This document shows, in pieces, positions 23,284 to 33,372 of a stretch of DNA of 64,000 bases. Origin of the DNA: Hyphomicrobiales bacterium. Lineage in GTDB: Bacteria; Pseudomonadota; Alphaproteobacteria; Rhizobiales; Rhizobiaceae. The notes beneath the pieces were generated by a model that worked only from the letters and a program-made list of their open reading frames with translations, did not search any database and was not told the origin of the DNA. Location of the stretch: positions 61,419 to 125,418 of the forward strand of contig UCCA01000039.1 of NCBI GenBank assembly GCA_900470805.1, given 5' to 3'. Position 1 is the stretch's first letter. The number at the start of each line of letters is the position of its first letter. The position numbers and the translations under genes were made by a program.

Positions 23284-25104
23284 TCAGGCGGCGCGGCGGC
23301 CGCTACCGGATGCGGCATGACCGGACTGCAGACTGAACTGGCCAAGCAACTGCATCAGCTTTGCCGCCTCCTGAGCAAGACCGTGGCTAGCTGCCGTCTG
23401 CTCCTCGACCATGGCCGCGTTCTGCTGGGTGCCCTGGTCCATGGTGTTGACGGCGGTGTTGATCTCGGCAAGGCCGGTCGACTGTTCGCGCGTGGCGGTG
23501 ACGATCGCCTCGACGTGACGGCTGATTTCCTGAACCTGGCCGACGATTGCCTCCAGCGACGTGCCCGTCTGGCCGACCAGCGTCACGCCGGAGCGTACCT
23601 GCGTGTTCGACGCGGAGATCAGGCTTTCGATTTCCTTGGCCGCGCGCGCCGAGCGCTGGGCAAGCTCGCGTACCTCCTGCGCGACGACAGCGAAGCCCTT
23701 GCCTGCTTCGCCCGCACGTGCCGCTTCGACGCCGGCATTGAGGGCCAGAAGGTTGGTCTGGAAGGCAATGTCGTCGATGACGCTGATGATATTGGCGATC
23801 TTCTGCGACGATTGCTCGATCTCGGTCATGGCGGAGACCGCCTTACGAACGATCATTCCCGATTCCTCGGCGCCGCCGCGGGTGCGGGAGACAAGGTTGC
23901 CGGCTTCCTCGGCACGGCGCGCCGTGTCCTTGACCGTCGTGGTGATCTCCTCAAGCGCTGCCGCCGTCTGCTCGATCGAAGCGGCCTGTTGCTCGGTGCG
24001 ACGGGCGAGCCCGTCCGCGGCGTTGCGGATTTCATCGGCGCCGGCATCGATGGCGTGGGCGTTCTGACCGACGTCCTGCAGCGCTTCGCGAAGCTTGGCG
24101 ACCGACGTGTTGAAATCACTGCGCAGGCGATCGAGATGGTCGGCGAAGGGCTGTTCTATCCGATGAGCCAGATCGCCCTCCGACAGCGCACCAAGCGCGC
24201 CAGCCAGCGCATCGACGGCCTGCTGAATCTCGGCGGTTTCGCGCGCCCTGTTGGCTTCGTTGCGGGCACGTTCGTCGCGGGCCTGAGAGCGGTTGTCTTC
24301 GGCGCTGCGCTCAAGATCGAGACGGGCAAAGGAGTTGTCGCGGAAGACGGAAACCGCGGCGGCCATGTCGCCGATCTCGTCGAGGCGACCTGTGTAGGGT
24401 ACAGCGGCTTCGAGCTCGCCCTCGGCCAGCTTGCCCATGCGCGCTGCGATGGTGGAGATCGGGCGCGAGATGCGTTTCCAGGCGAGGTAGGCGGCGGCGA
24501 TGGCGGCAACGAGCGCAACGGCCAGGCCAGCGACGATCGACATCGTGCCGGCGTAATAGTTGCCGGCCGCTGCAACAAGACCGGCATCGGTCGACTGGCG
24601 ATCGCGGGCGATCATGCCGTCGATAAGCGTCTGGATATTGTTGGCGGACATCGACAGTTCACCGCGATAGAGCGAGTTCGCCTGGCTGCGCTTGCTGTCG
24701 AGCGCAAAGGCGATAATCCGGTCGGCATAGGCGGTGTCGTCTGCCAGCGCCTTCTTCAGCCGTGCGAAATTCTGGCTCATATAGTCGCTCTTAGGCTGCT
24801 TCTCGAAGGCGTCGATCGCGGTGGCGAGACGCTGGCGCCGCGTCTTGAGCGTCATCTCGGCATTGCGGAAATCGGTCTTGCCCGAGGCCAGCAGATAATC
24901 GGCGTAACTGCGGCGGACGTCGTTGAGGGTCGTGACAATGGCGTGCAGCCGTTCCGTATTCGGGATATTCTGTCCACCGATCTGGCGCGTATTGGCTTCA
25001 AGGCTCGTCAGGGCCACGGCGGCAATCGCACCCTGGACCAGGGAAATTGCCACCAGGGACAGAAACAGCAGCGGCAGCAGCGTCTTGATCTTCATTTTGA
25101 ACAT
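23284..25104 (-). CDS. methyl-accepting chemotaxis protein (4HB sensor type)
   Basis: A 606-residue chemoreceptor. A transmembrane segment lies at about 8-30 (LLPLLFLSLVAISLVQGAIA). The periplasmic part (31-190) is a four-helix-bundle type with the block LNDVRRSYADYLLASGKTDF. A second membrane segment follows (SIVAGLAVALVAAIAAAYLA), then HAMP (RISRPISTIAARMGKLAEGE) and the signalling domain with tip VIDDIAFQTNLLALNAGVEA. The C-terminus ends in GSGRRAA and lacks the CheR pentapeptide present in the receptor at 16187. ATG 25095 (MKIKT) is an alternative start. Ligand unknown. Confidence 0.93.
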   Translation of the reverse strand: MFKMKIKTLLPLLFLSLVAISLVQGAIAAVALTSLEANTRQIGGQNIPNTERLHAIVTTLNDVRRSYADYLLASGKTDFRNAEMTLKTRRQRLATAIDAFEKQPKSDYMSQNFARLKKALADDTAYADRIIAFALDSKRSQANSLYRGELSMSANNIQTLIDGMIARDRQSTDAGLVAAAGNYYAGTMSIVAGLAVALVAAIAAAYLAWKRISRPISTIAARMGKLAEGELEAAVPYTGRLDEIGDMAAAVSVFRDNSFARLDLERSAEDNRSQARDERARNEANRARETAEIQQAVDALAGALGALSEGDLAHRIEQPFADHLDRLRSDFNTSVAKLREALQDVGQNAHAIDAGADEIRNAADGLARRTEQQAASIEQTAAALEEITTTVKDTARRAEEAGNLVSRTRGGAEESGMIVRKAVSAMTEIEQSSQKIANIISVIDDIAFQTNLLALNAGVEAARAGEAGKGFAVVAQEVRELAQRSARAAKEIESLISASNTQVRSGVTLVGQTGTSLEAIVGQVQEISRHVEAIVTATREQSTGLAEINTAVNTMDQGTQQNAAMVEEQTAASHGLAQEAAKLMQLLGQFSLQSGHAASGSGRRAA

Positions 25105-25301
25105 AGCGTTGTCTCGAAAGTGGCCGACAGACCTGCGTCAGCGCGACCGTTGATCGGTCTGCTTGCGTCCTGTGCCTTGGTGGTGCCGAGGGAAGGTTTC
25201 CGGGCGCGCCCGTGCTGCGTCATGCATTGCACTAAACTAAACAAGACAATCGGTAATATTTGATTAAAAGTAATACTTATTGATCTTTTGGCGGGCTGTC
25301 G

Positions 25302-26054
25302 TCACCGGCGCATGAATGCTTCGAACGCAGCACGCGCTTCGGCACTCTGCAAACGGTCCGCGAAGTGGCGGGCTTCCTCGTCGATGCGGGCGATGATCTC
25401 CTCGCGGTCACCGCGAATGAGATCACGGGAGATGCGCAGCGCCTCCGGTGGCTTGGCGGCGAGCTTGGCGGCCGCTGTGAGCGTTGCGGCTTCGACGGCG
25501 TGTGGCTCGCAGAGCTTCCAGACCAAGCCTGCTTCCCGCGCCTCCTCGCCTGAAAAAGCCTCGCCGGCGGCGAGCATGGCGAAAGCGCGCTGGTGGCCCA
25601 TGATGCGCGGGACGATCAGGCTGGAGGCCGCCTCCGGCACCAGCGCCAGATCGACGAACGGGGTGCGGAACTGGCTGCGGGCGGAGGCGATGGTGAGGTC
25701 GCAATGCAGATGCATCGTCGTGCCGATGCCGATCGCCAGGCCATCGACGCCCGAGACCAACGGTTTGCGCGCGCGAACCAGCGCGTGGAGGAAGCCTATC
25801 ACCTCCTCCGGCATGCCGCCGCCCATCGCCGCGGCAAGGAAATCGCCGAGATCATTGCCGGACGAAAAACAGCCTTCGGTGCCGAGAAAGGCGATAGCGC
25901 GGATATCAGGATCGGCGTCGGCTGCCGTCAACGCGTCCGTCATCGTCACGTACATGGCGCGTGTGATGGCATTCTTCTTGTCCGGGCGGTTGAAGCGGAT
26001 GATCTGGACGCCGGGATGTTCGGCGGCGCGTTCGACGATGATGTGATCGGTCAT
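25302..26054 (-). CDS. enoyl-CoA hydratase/isomerase family protein
   Basis: A 250-residue crotonase-fold enzyme. The oxyanion-hole segments are FLGTEGCFSSGNDLGDFL and GLAIGIGTTMHLHCDLTIAS; FVDLALVPEAASSLIVPRIM contains only one acidic catalytic candidate (the second glutamate), which suggests isomerase or unusual hydratase chemistry. The start at 26054 has a strong GAGGAGG 6 bases upstream. It follows the acyl-CoA dehydrogenase gene by 10 bases, forming a beta-oxidation type operon under the ACGT-type operator at 27917. The substrate chain length is unknown. Confidence 0.88.
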   Translation of the reverse strand: MTDHIIVERAAEHPGVQIIRFNRPDKKNAITRAMYVTMTDALTAADADPDIRAIAFLGTEGCFSSGNDLGDFLAAAMGGGMPEEVIGFLHALVRARKPLVSGVDGLAIGIGTTMHLHCDLTIASARSQFRTPFVDLALVPEAASSLIVPRIMGHQRAFAMLAAGEAFSGEEAREAGLVWKLCEPHAVEAATLTAAAKLAAKPPEALRISRDLIRGDREEIIARIDEEARHFADRLQSAEARAAFEAFMRR

Positions 26055-26064
26055 GGCAGCCTCC

Positions 26065-27840
<1,776 letters not shown>

Positions 27841-27916
27841 GCTGGTCTCCTCGTAACTCCGGCGGCATGGGACACCTCTCCCCGTTCCGCTCCTCCACGG
27901 GAAGGGCTAATTGATT

Positions 27917-27932
27917 TTTACGTAAACGTCAA
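27917..27932 (-). promoter_or_regulatory. ACGT-repeat operator, MerR-family (LiuR-like) candidate
   Basis: On the minus strand the 16 bases read TTGACGT-TT-ACGTAAA, an imperfect palindrome of two T-T-k-A-C-G-T half sites. It sits about 75 bases before the acyl-CoA dehydrogenase start in an AT-rich patch. The layout resembles operators of LiuR, the MerR-type regulator of branched-chain amino acid and fatty acid breakdown in Proteobacteria. Assignment to a particular regulator is inference. Confidence 0.5.
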
Positions 27933-27984
27933 TTTTAAACTTGTGCGGAAGATCGTCGCACTTGCGTGCCGCCGCGCCTGCAAA

Positions 27985-28017
27985 CTGTCATGAAACTGCA
28001 AAATAACTGTCATAGAG
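27985..28017 (+). promoter_or_regulatory. PHO box (PhoB binding site), three 11-bp units
   Basis: CTGTCAT at 27985-27991, CTGCAAA at 27996-28002 and CTGTCAT at 28007-28013 begin exactly 11 bases apart. Two of the three match the PhoB half-site perfectly and the 4-base spacers are AT-rich (GAAA, ATAA). The 11-bp phasing is the defining feature of PHO boxes. It is oriented toward the CorA/ZntB-like gene starting at 28143. Confidence 0.8.
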
Positions 28018-28142
28018 AAGCTCTAAGGCATGGTCCAAAAAGGTCCCGCCAGACGACGCGACAGCCAGCACCCGTCTTTCAACCACGGGAGGTCGAGCGT
28101 CATGGTCGACACATCCCGCAGTCGCAAGAGGACCGGCGAACA

Positions 28143-29138
28143 ATGGATACTTTGCCTGTCAGCATGCCGGGCTTCGTGTGGGGCTATCGCTTCTCGCCGG
28201 ACGGCGGCAAGCCGACGCGGCTGACCAACAGCGCCGTGGCGGCGGACCTGACGGTCGATGGCGGCTTCTACTGGCTGCATCTCAACCTTGCCGATGCCCG
28301 CGTTCCGGCGCTGCTCGACACGCTTGCCGGCCTGAACGACGACGCCAGATCGGCACTGACCACCCACGATACGCATTCGGCGATCACCGTGGACGAGCAA
28401 ATGCTTTATGGCACGCTGGTCGATTGCCAGCGCGAATTCGACCACGAGACGGCAGATCTCGGGTGGCTGCATTTCGCGATTTCCGACCGCTTCATCATCA
28501 CCACGCGGTTGCAGCCGTTGCGCAGCGTCGAGCGGGCGCGGCTGCTGATCGAGAAGAACCCGGCGAAATTCACGCGGCCCGTCGATCTGTTCGAACTGCT
28601 GGTGACCGAATTCCAGCGAACACTGATCTCGATCGTCATGGACCTGACCGAGGAACTCAACATCATCGAGGACTTCGTCTACGACAACGCGCCGCGCGAC
28701 GAGCGGCGGCGGCTGGCGCCGGTGCGGCGGACCGTGGTGCGCATCCACCGCCACCTCAGAACCGTACTGGCTCTGATGCGACGGGCGGCGGCATCGGATG
28801 ACGACGAGATGCCGTTCGGCTTCGAGGATATTGCCGGGCGGCTGACATCGAGACTGGAGACGGTCGATCACGACATCTATGCTCTGCAGGACCGGGCAAG
28901 GCTATTGCACGAGGAAATCGATTCGAAGCTGTCGTCGGAAACCAACCGGCATCTCTACATCCTGTCGATCATGACGGCGTTCCTCCTGCCGCCGACACTG
29001 GTGACCGGCTTCTTCGGGATGAACACGGCGAACCTGCCGTTCACGCAGGGCTCGACGGGCACCGAATACGCGATCGTGCTGATCGTTGCGTCGATCGTGC
29101 TGGCGTGGTGGCTGCTGAAGCGGGTGGATATCTTATAG
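28143..29138 (+). CDS. CorA/ZntB family divalent-cation transporter
   Basis: A 331-residue member of the CorA superfamily. The first 265 residues form the cytoplasmic funnel (FYWLHLNLADARVPALLDTL, then TRLQPLRSVERARLL). Two C-terminal transmembrane helices follow, with the hallmark G-M-N in TGFFGMNTANLPF and a second helix ending in a basic tail (WWLLKRVDIL). The short insertion after GMN and the overall sequence fit the ZntB branch (zinc/proton transport) rather than magnesium CorA, but substrate is uncertain. ATG 28143 is preferred to upstream starts, which lack homology. The PHO box 126 bases upstream suggests induction by phosphate starvation. Confidence 0.88.
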   Translation: MDTLPVSMPGFVWGYRFSPDGGKPTRLTNSAVAADLTVDGGFYWLHLNLADARVPALLDTLAGLNDDARSALTTHDTHSAITVDEQMLYGTLVDCQREFDHETADLGWLHFAISDRFIITTRLQPLRSVERARLLIEKNPAKFTRPVDLFELLVTEFQRTLISIVMDLTEELNIIEDFVYDNAPRDERRRLAPVRRTVVRIHRHLRTVLALMRRAAASDDDEMPFGFEDIAGRLTSRLETVDHDIYALQDRARLLHEEIDSKLSSETNRHLYILSIMTAFLLPPTLVTGFFGMNTANLPFTQGSTGTEYAIVLIVASIVLAWWLLKRVDIL

Positions 29139-29260
29139 ACGATCGGGCTGAAAGGCTCTCTGCTATTCAGTTCGAAGCCAATCATGTCAGGCGCTACACA
29201 TTGCGCCTGACCCTTCGTTCACCTTCTCCCCGCAGGAGAAAACGCTTTCGTCCTAACCGA

Positions 29261-29767
29261 TCAATAGGGCGAAATGCACTGCTGGCGCGGGCCGTTGTAC
29301 GGCTGGAAGCTGTTGTCGTAGGCCCGATACGAGCGGTAGCGCTGCTGGCACCAAGCGACATGCCCGGATCCCACTGGAGGCGCGACATAGCGCGGCTGCG
29401 CGGCGATGGCGCCGCCGATCACCGCACCTGCGCCGAAGGCTGCCAACGGATACCAGTAGCCGTCATAGTGGCGATAGCCTGGGCGGTAATAGTTGTAGCC
29501 GCGGTAGCCACCATACCAGCCGGCGCGGTAGGCCGGGCGATAAGGCCGATAGGCCGGGCCATAGCCGGGATAGTATCCGGGTCGACGGTAGTATCCGGGC
29601 CCGGGGCCACAGCGACCATAACGGCAATACTGGACATTCTGCACATCCGCCGATTTCTCCACCTGTGGCGGCGAAGGCAACTGCACGGCTTGCGACGGCG
29701 CAACGCTGGTCAGAAGCATGAAGGACGACATTGCCGCAATGGCTGTTTGTTTCAACGATCTGAACAT
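29261..29767 (-). CDS. BA14K family secreted protein
   Basis: A 168-residue protein with a signal peptide ending about residue 27 (TSVAPSQA). The mature N-terminus is followed by a Tyr/Pro/Gly/Arg-rich low-complexity centre (repeats of RPGYYPGYGPAYRPYRP type), a glycine-zipper hydrophobic stretch (AAFGAGAVIGGAIAAQ) and the BA14K C-terminal motif HVAWCQQRYRSYRAYDNSFQ ending in a cysteine-containing QQCISPY. BA14K is the Brucella immunoreactive lectin-like family; envelope localisation is expected, function unclear. GGAG 6 bases before ATG 29767 decides the start over 29785. Confidence 0.88.
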   Translation of the reverse strand: MFRSLKQTAIAAMSSFMLLTSVAPSQAVQLPSPPQVEKSADVQNVQYCRYGRCGPGPGYYRRPGYYPGYGPAYRPYRPAYRAGWYGGYRGYNYYRPGYRHYDGYWYPLAAFGAGAVIGGAIAAQPRYVAPPVGSGHVAWCQQRYRSYRAYDNSFQPYNGPRQQCISPY

Positions 29768-29924
29768 CGAACGCTCCAATTCCAATCCAAATCTACCCGC
29801 GACTAAACGCGCGAAGCGTCTCTCTGTTCCCGCGGTGATGTTTTTTCGCGACTGTTGCCGCTTTATTGTTTATGCGTAAGAGCTGATTAACCTTCTATTA
29901 ACCAGTTTTAACCACTCTCGTTAC

Positions 29925-30935
29925 ATGAAGCGACACTACGGAAGAGCCATTCTTCGCTTTTTGATTCTGGCACTGATTGCCGGATCGCCCTACCGCGCCG
30001 CAGCCAGCGACACACTCCCCTGGAACAAGCCCGACAATGCGCTCGTCGTCGACGGCTACGAGCTGAACACGATCGACTGGGAAGCGCTGTTGTCGGACAA
30101 GCGCATCGCCGGCTTCATCTCCAAGGCGTCGGACGGGCTGCCGGAGAGCTTTTCGTGCACCGGCGATCACGCCGGCGATACCGTCGCGCACTGCAAGACG
30201 ATGTGGCGGAAATACGCCGTCAGCCGCGAACTCTACCAGACGCGGCGGCTGGTTGCGCGCGGCGCCGGGCTGCTCTGGGGTTCCTACCATCTGGCGCGCC
30301 CAGGCAATCCCGTCGATCAGGCCAACCACTACCTCGATTACGCCGCACCGAAGCCGGACGAGATGATGATCCTCGATCTCGAAGGCATCGATCCCCGCAA
30401 GTTCATGTCGCTTGAGGATGCGCAGATCTTCGTCGGCCACATCAAGACGCGCACCGGGCGCTACCCCATTCTCTACACCAACCATGATACGGCGCGTTAC
30501 ATCGCCGCCTATCGCAAAGACTACCCGGTGCTGGCGCGCCTGCCGATCTGGTATGCCCGCTACAAGCCTGACGTGAAGCGCGTGTTCCCGATGGGGAACT
30601 GGGACAATTACCTGCTCTGGCAGTTCTCCGCCGGGCCCAACTGCAGCAAGCGTCGCTGCCCTTACCGCGTTCCCGGCACGCTGACCGATATCGACGTCAA
30701 TGTCGCGGCGATGAACAAGGCGGAGCTGACGAAGGTCTGGGCGCAGGGTAACCTCCTGCCGGCGCGCGAGCCCGATCCACCGCTGATGCTTGCCAAGATG
30801 GAGATGGAGCCGCGTGCGCGGCAACCGAGCCTGATTGCGTCCTCGAAGCCGATCAAAGTGGCGGTGCAGGACCAGATCGTCACCTCCTCGGTGCCTGCCC
30901 ATGAAATCAATGCGCTGAACTACCAGGACTTCTGA
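29925..30935 (+). CDS. GH25 family lysozyme-like secreted protein
   Basis: A 336-residue protein with a signal peptide of about 27 residues (FLILALIAGSPYRAAAS). The catalytic domain matches glycoside hydrolase family 25 muramidases: GFISKASDG for the first strand, WGSYHLARPGNPVDQANHYL, then MMILDLEGID with the acidic pair at the barrel mouth, YPILYTNHD, and LPIWYARY. The C-terminal 90 residues (after LTDIDVNVAAMNKAEL) are a disordered, basic/proline extension. It could remodel peptidoglycan in the periplasm or attack other bacteria; the former is more likely for a lone chromosomal copy. A strong terminator follows. Confidence 0.85.
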   Translation: MKRHYGRAILRFLILALIAGSPYRAAASDTLPWNKPDNALVVDGYELNTIDWEALLSDKRIAGFISKASDGLPESFSCTGDHAGDTVAHCKTMWRKYAVSRELYQTRRLVARGAGLLWGSYHLARPGNPVDQANHYLDYAAPKPDEMMILDLEGIDPRKFMSLEDAQIFVGHIKTRTGRYPILYTNHDTARYIAAYRKDYPVLARLPIWYARYKPDVKRVFPMGNWDNYLLWQFSAGPNCSKRRCPYRVPGTLTDIDVNVAAMNKAELTKVWAQGNLLPAREPDPPLMLAKMEMEPRARQPSLIASSKPIKVAVQDQIVTSSVPAHEINALNYQDF

Positions 30936-30951
30936 TCACCACTCAAACGAA

Positions 30952-30986
30952 AAACGGCACCGCCCCTTGCGGGAGCGGTGCCGTTT
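30952..30986. terminator. bidirectional terminator
   Basis: Perfect 12-bp stem AAACGGCACCGC/GCGGTGCCGTTT with an 11-base loop. It sits between the convergent GH25 and Rieske oxygenase genes, with short A and T runs on each side. Confidence 0.92.
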
Positions 30987-31002
30987 GCGACGTCATAGCT
31001 TA

Positions 31003-32247
31003 TCAGGCGACGACGGAGAGCTTTGCCTGGTCGCCCTGCAGCCGGTTGGTCATGAACAGCGCGTACCATTCGAGAAACTGCATGACGCCGCCCTCGTGCA
31101 GCATCGAGTACGGGCCGGGCTCGTATGCCGGGGAATGGATGCCGAAGGCATTTTCCTCGACGATGCGACGGTCCTGATCGTTGGTTTCGGTCCAGACGTG
31201 GGTCAACTCTTCGAGATTGTAATCGACGCCTTCGACGGCATCCTTGTGAACCAGCCACTTGGTGGTCACCTGGGTCTCGTTGGCGCTGAGCGGCAGGACG
31301 CGGAAGGAGATCGCGTGGTCGCCGAGAATGTGGTTCCAGGTCGTCGGATAGTGGAAGAGCAGCATGGTGCCGATCCGGTCGATCGTCACGTCATCCGACA
31401 GTGGCCGGGCGACGGCGCGCTTGCCGGACATGGTGTAGCTTTCTGCATCCTCGATCAGCGGCATGCGGGCCGTGCGGAACTGTCCATCAGGCGATATCTG
31501 GAACTTGCTCGGCAGACCGGCGTCCTCGCAACGTGCCCAGTGGCCGGCGATTTCGGGATCATCGGCACCGCCATCGGTGCCGGTGACGCTCGGCGCTTCC
31601 GGATAGGTGCGGCAGAGTTCCGGGTGGTTGGCGGCGCAGTGGTAGCACTCGCGGTTGTTTTCCCAGACCAGCTTCCAGTTGCCCTTCTCGACGATGGTGC
31701 TCTCGAAGGCGATCTTGGCGTCCTTCAGGTGGTGCGGCATCATGTAGGGAGCGACCATGTCGCGAACCGGCTGGAAGTCCGGCGCCTTGTCGGCGAGACA
31801 GATGAAGATATAACCCGCGAAGCTCTCGCAGTGAACGGGCTTCAGGCCGAAGCCCGATTTGTCGAAATCGTCGCCCATGTGGCGCGCGAAGGCGAGCTTG
31901 CCATCGAGATCGTAGGCCCACTGGTGATACGGGCAGACGAGGCGGACCGACGAACCGTGATCCTTGGTGCAGACGCGCGAGCCGCGATGGCGACAGCTAT
32001 TGTGAAAGGCGCGAATGACATTGTCGCGGCCACGGACGATGACGACGGGATACTGGCCGATCTGGACGGTGAAATAGGCTCCGGGCTTGGGCAGCTCGCA
32101 ATCATGGCCCATGAACAGCCAGTCGCGATAGAAGATCGTTTCCATATCGAGCTTGAAGTAATCCTCGTCGATATAGAAAGGCTGCTCGAGGCTGAATCCC
32201 TCGCGGCGGTTCTTGAGCTGCCGTAAAACGTTGCTGCGAATATCCAT
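31003..32247 (-). CDS. Rieske oxygenase alpha subunit, GbcA-like (betaine demethylase)
   Basis: A 414-residue ring-hydroxylating-type oxygenase. The Rieske [2Fe-2S] ligands are C85-x-H87 and C105-x2-H108 (CRHRGSRVC and CPYHQW). The mononuclear iron site has H203 and H208 in ENNRECYHCAANHPELCRTY. This last block is characteristic of GbcA/stachydrine-demethylase enzymes, which oxidatively demethylate glycine betaine or proline betaine to dimethylglycine or N-methylproline, rather than of aromatic dioxygenases. The partner reductase (GbcB) and the dimethylglycine/sarcosine genes are not in the window. Betaine catabolism is important in rhizobia living on root exudates. Confidence 0.87.
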   Translation of the reverse strand: MDIRSNVLRQLKNRREGFSLEQPFYIDEDYFKLDMETIFYRDWLFMGHDCELPKPGAYFTVQIGQYPVVIVRGRDNVIRAFHNSCRHRGSRVCTKDHGSSVRLVCPYHQWAYDLDGKLAFARHMGDDFDKSGFGLKPVHCESFAGYIFICLADKAPDFQPVRDMVAPYMMPHHLKDAKIAFESTIVEKGNWKLVWENNRECYHCAANHPELCRTYPEAPSVTGTDGGADDPEIAGHWARCEDAGLPSKFQISPDGQFRTARMPLIEDAESYTMSGKRAVARPLSDDVTIDRIGTMLLFHYPTTWNHILGDHAISFRVLPLSANETQVTTKWLVHKDAVEGVDYNLEELTHVWTETNDQDRRIVEENAFGIHSPAYEPGPYSMLHEGGVMQFLEWYALFMTNRLQGDQAKLSVVA

Positions 32248-32662
32248 CTCATATCCTCGTCCATTCGGGCTGCCGCTTACTGCAAGACGAAAGCCGCGGG
32301 AAGCGCTCGTTCCCTCTCCCGCAGGAGAAATTCCTTATGAGCTGCATTTAAACACCGCCCACGCTGCCCGCGTGGTTGTAAAGCGACATCGGCTTCGAAA
32401 ATGGCGACAGGCTGACTGACACTCCACGATATAAACAGGAAACGCACATTCCGGCGCTTCATCAAGTGCATATGGACATTTGCGCTGCCGCGGGAACCCA
32501 GTCGACCGAAAGGGCATCCACCGGGCCGCAATCAGGATATCCTGTTTACGACAATCCGCACCACAGGTTTTTGCTCCGCCCTTGCCCCGGCCGCTGCTTA
32601 ATACGCCGTTAAGCATGTTTGCCTATCCTTTCGCGAACAGACGAGCATGCGGAACAGAGACA
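32248..32662. other. 415-base intergenic region between divergent genes
   Basis: Separates the divergent Rieske oxygenase gene and the unknown gene at 32663. Short minus-strand frames (32277-32531, 32335-32616) lack homology and ribosome-binding sites. No palindromic operator stands out. Confidence 0.5.
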
Positions 32663-33268
32663 ATGGCGAAACTCCGGTACTTCGACGCTAAGGCGACCTT
32701 GGATCAGCCGGCAGCCCCTGTCGCGCCGCATTCCGAATTCCTGCGCACCGGCAAGATCACCCGCCATCAGTCGCATTGGCTGGCGGCCGAACGTCGCTAT
32801 CTCACGCATGACGAAGTGGCGGAGAAGACCGGCCGCAAGCTGCAGACGGCCGGCGAGAAGACGCACCAGCACATCAACGGTTTCCACCGCTCGATCCAGT
32901 TTCCGAAGATGGTGTTTCACCGCACGCTTCAGGACAGCCCGCATCTCGGCTATTGCCACGTCACCGCGTCGCGCACCAAGTTCGCGCAATACGAAGCGGT
33001 CAGCTGGGCCTTCTACATCGCAAACTTCTATGCCGACATCAGCGACAACGACAATTTCTTCGAGAAGATCGACGTCCGGTATTCGCGCATGTACTTCGCC
33101 GTCGCCATCCGGCCGGGCGAACACACGCCGGAGAAAATGACGATCGACCGCAATGTGCGCGGCAACGGCCTGCTGTTTCGCACCGACGATCCGCAGGTCG
33201 CGATCAGGAACGTGCTGCTGCTCGGCGCCCGCAACCAGCAGCTCCGCGAGATCATTCGCCAGCTCTGA
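32663..33268 (+). CDS. conserved rhizobial hypothetical protein (201 aa)
   Basis: I do not recognise a named function. The 201-residue protein is rich in histidine and aromatic residues and has no signal peptide or membrane segment. Notable blocks: HSEFLRTGKITRHQSHWLAA, KTHQHINGFHRSIQFPKMVF, YCHVTASRTKFAQYEAVSWA and YSRMYFAVAIRPGEHTPEKM. It resembles a lineage-specific family found in Rhizobiaceae. ATG 32663 is chosen as the first start that gives compact sequence; the upstream extension is low quality. Its last codons (IIRQL, stop) lie inside a tandem repeat that is copied twice more downstream. Confidence 0.7.
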   Translation: MAKLRYFDAKATLDQPAAPVAPHSEFLRTGKITRHQSHWLAAERRYLTHDEVAEKTGRKLQTAGEKTHQHINGFHRSIQFPKMVFHRTLQDSPHLGYCHVTASRTKFAQYEAVSWAFYIANFYADISDNDNFFEKIDVRYSRMYFAVAIRPGEHTPEKMTIDRNVRGNGLLFRTDDPQVAIRNVLLLGARNQQLREIIRQL

Positions 33269-33315
33269 TCGGGATCATTCGCAAGCTTTGATCGGGATCA
33301 TTCGCCAGCTCTGAT
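33251..33315. repeat. three tandem copies of a 23-bp unit spanning a stop codon
   Basis: Copies at 33251-33273, 33274-33296 and 33297-33315 (last one 19 bases). The unit is ATCATTCGCCAGCTCTGATC plus GGG; copy 2 differs by two substitutions and copy 3 is identical over its length. The first copy encodes the final IIRQL and TGA of the preceding gene. Since 23 is not a multiple of three, the extra copies change frame and remain untranslated. Confidence 0.95.
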
Positions 33316-33372
33316 ATTGATCGAAATCCCGGGAAAGCCTAAGGACTGCCGGAGAGCACATTCGGGCAGGCC

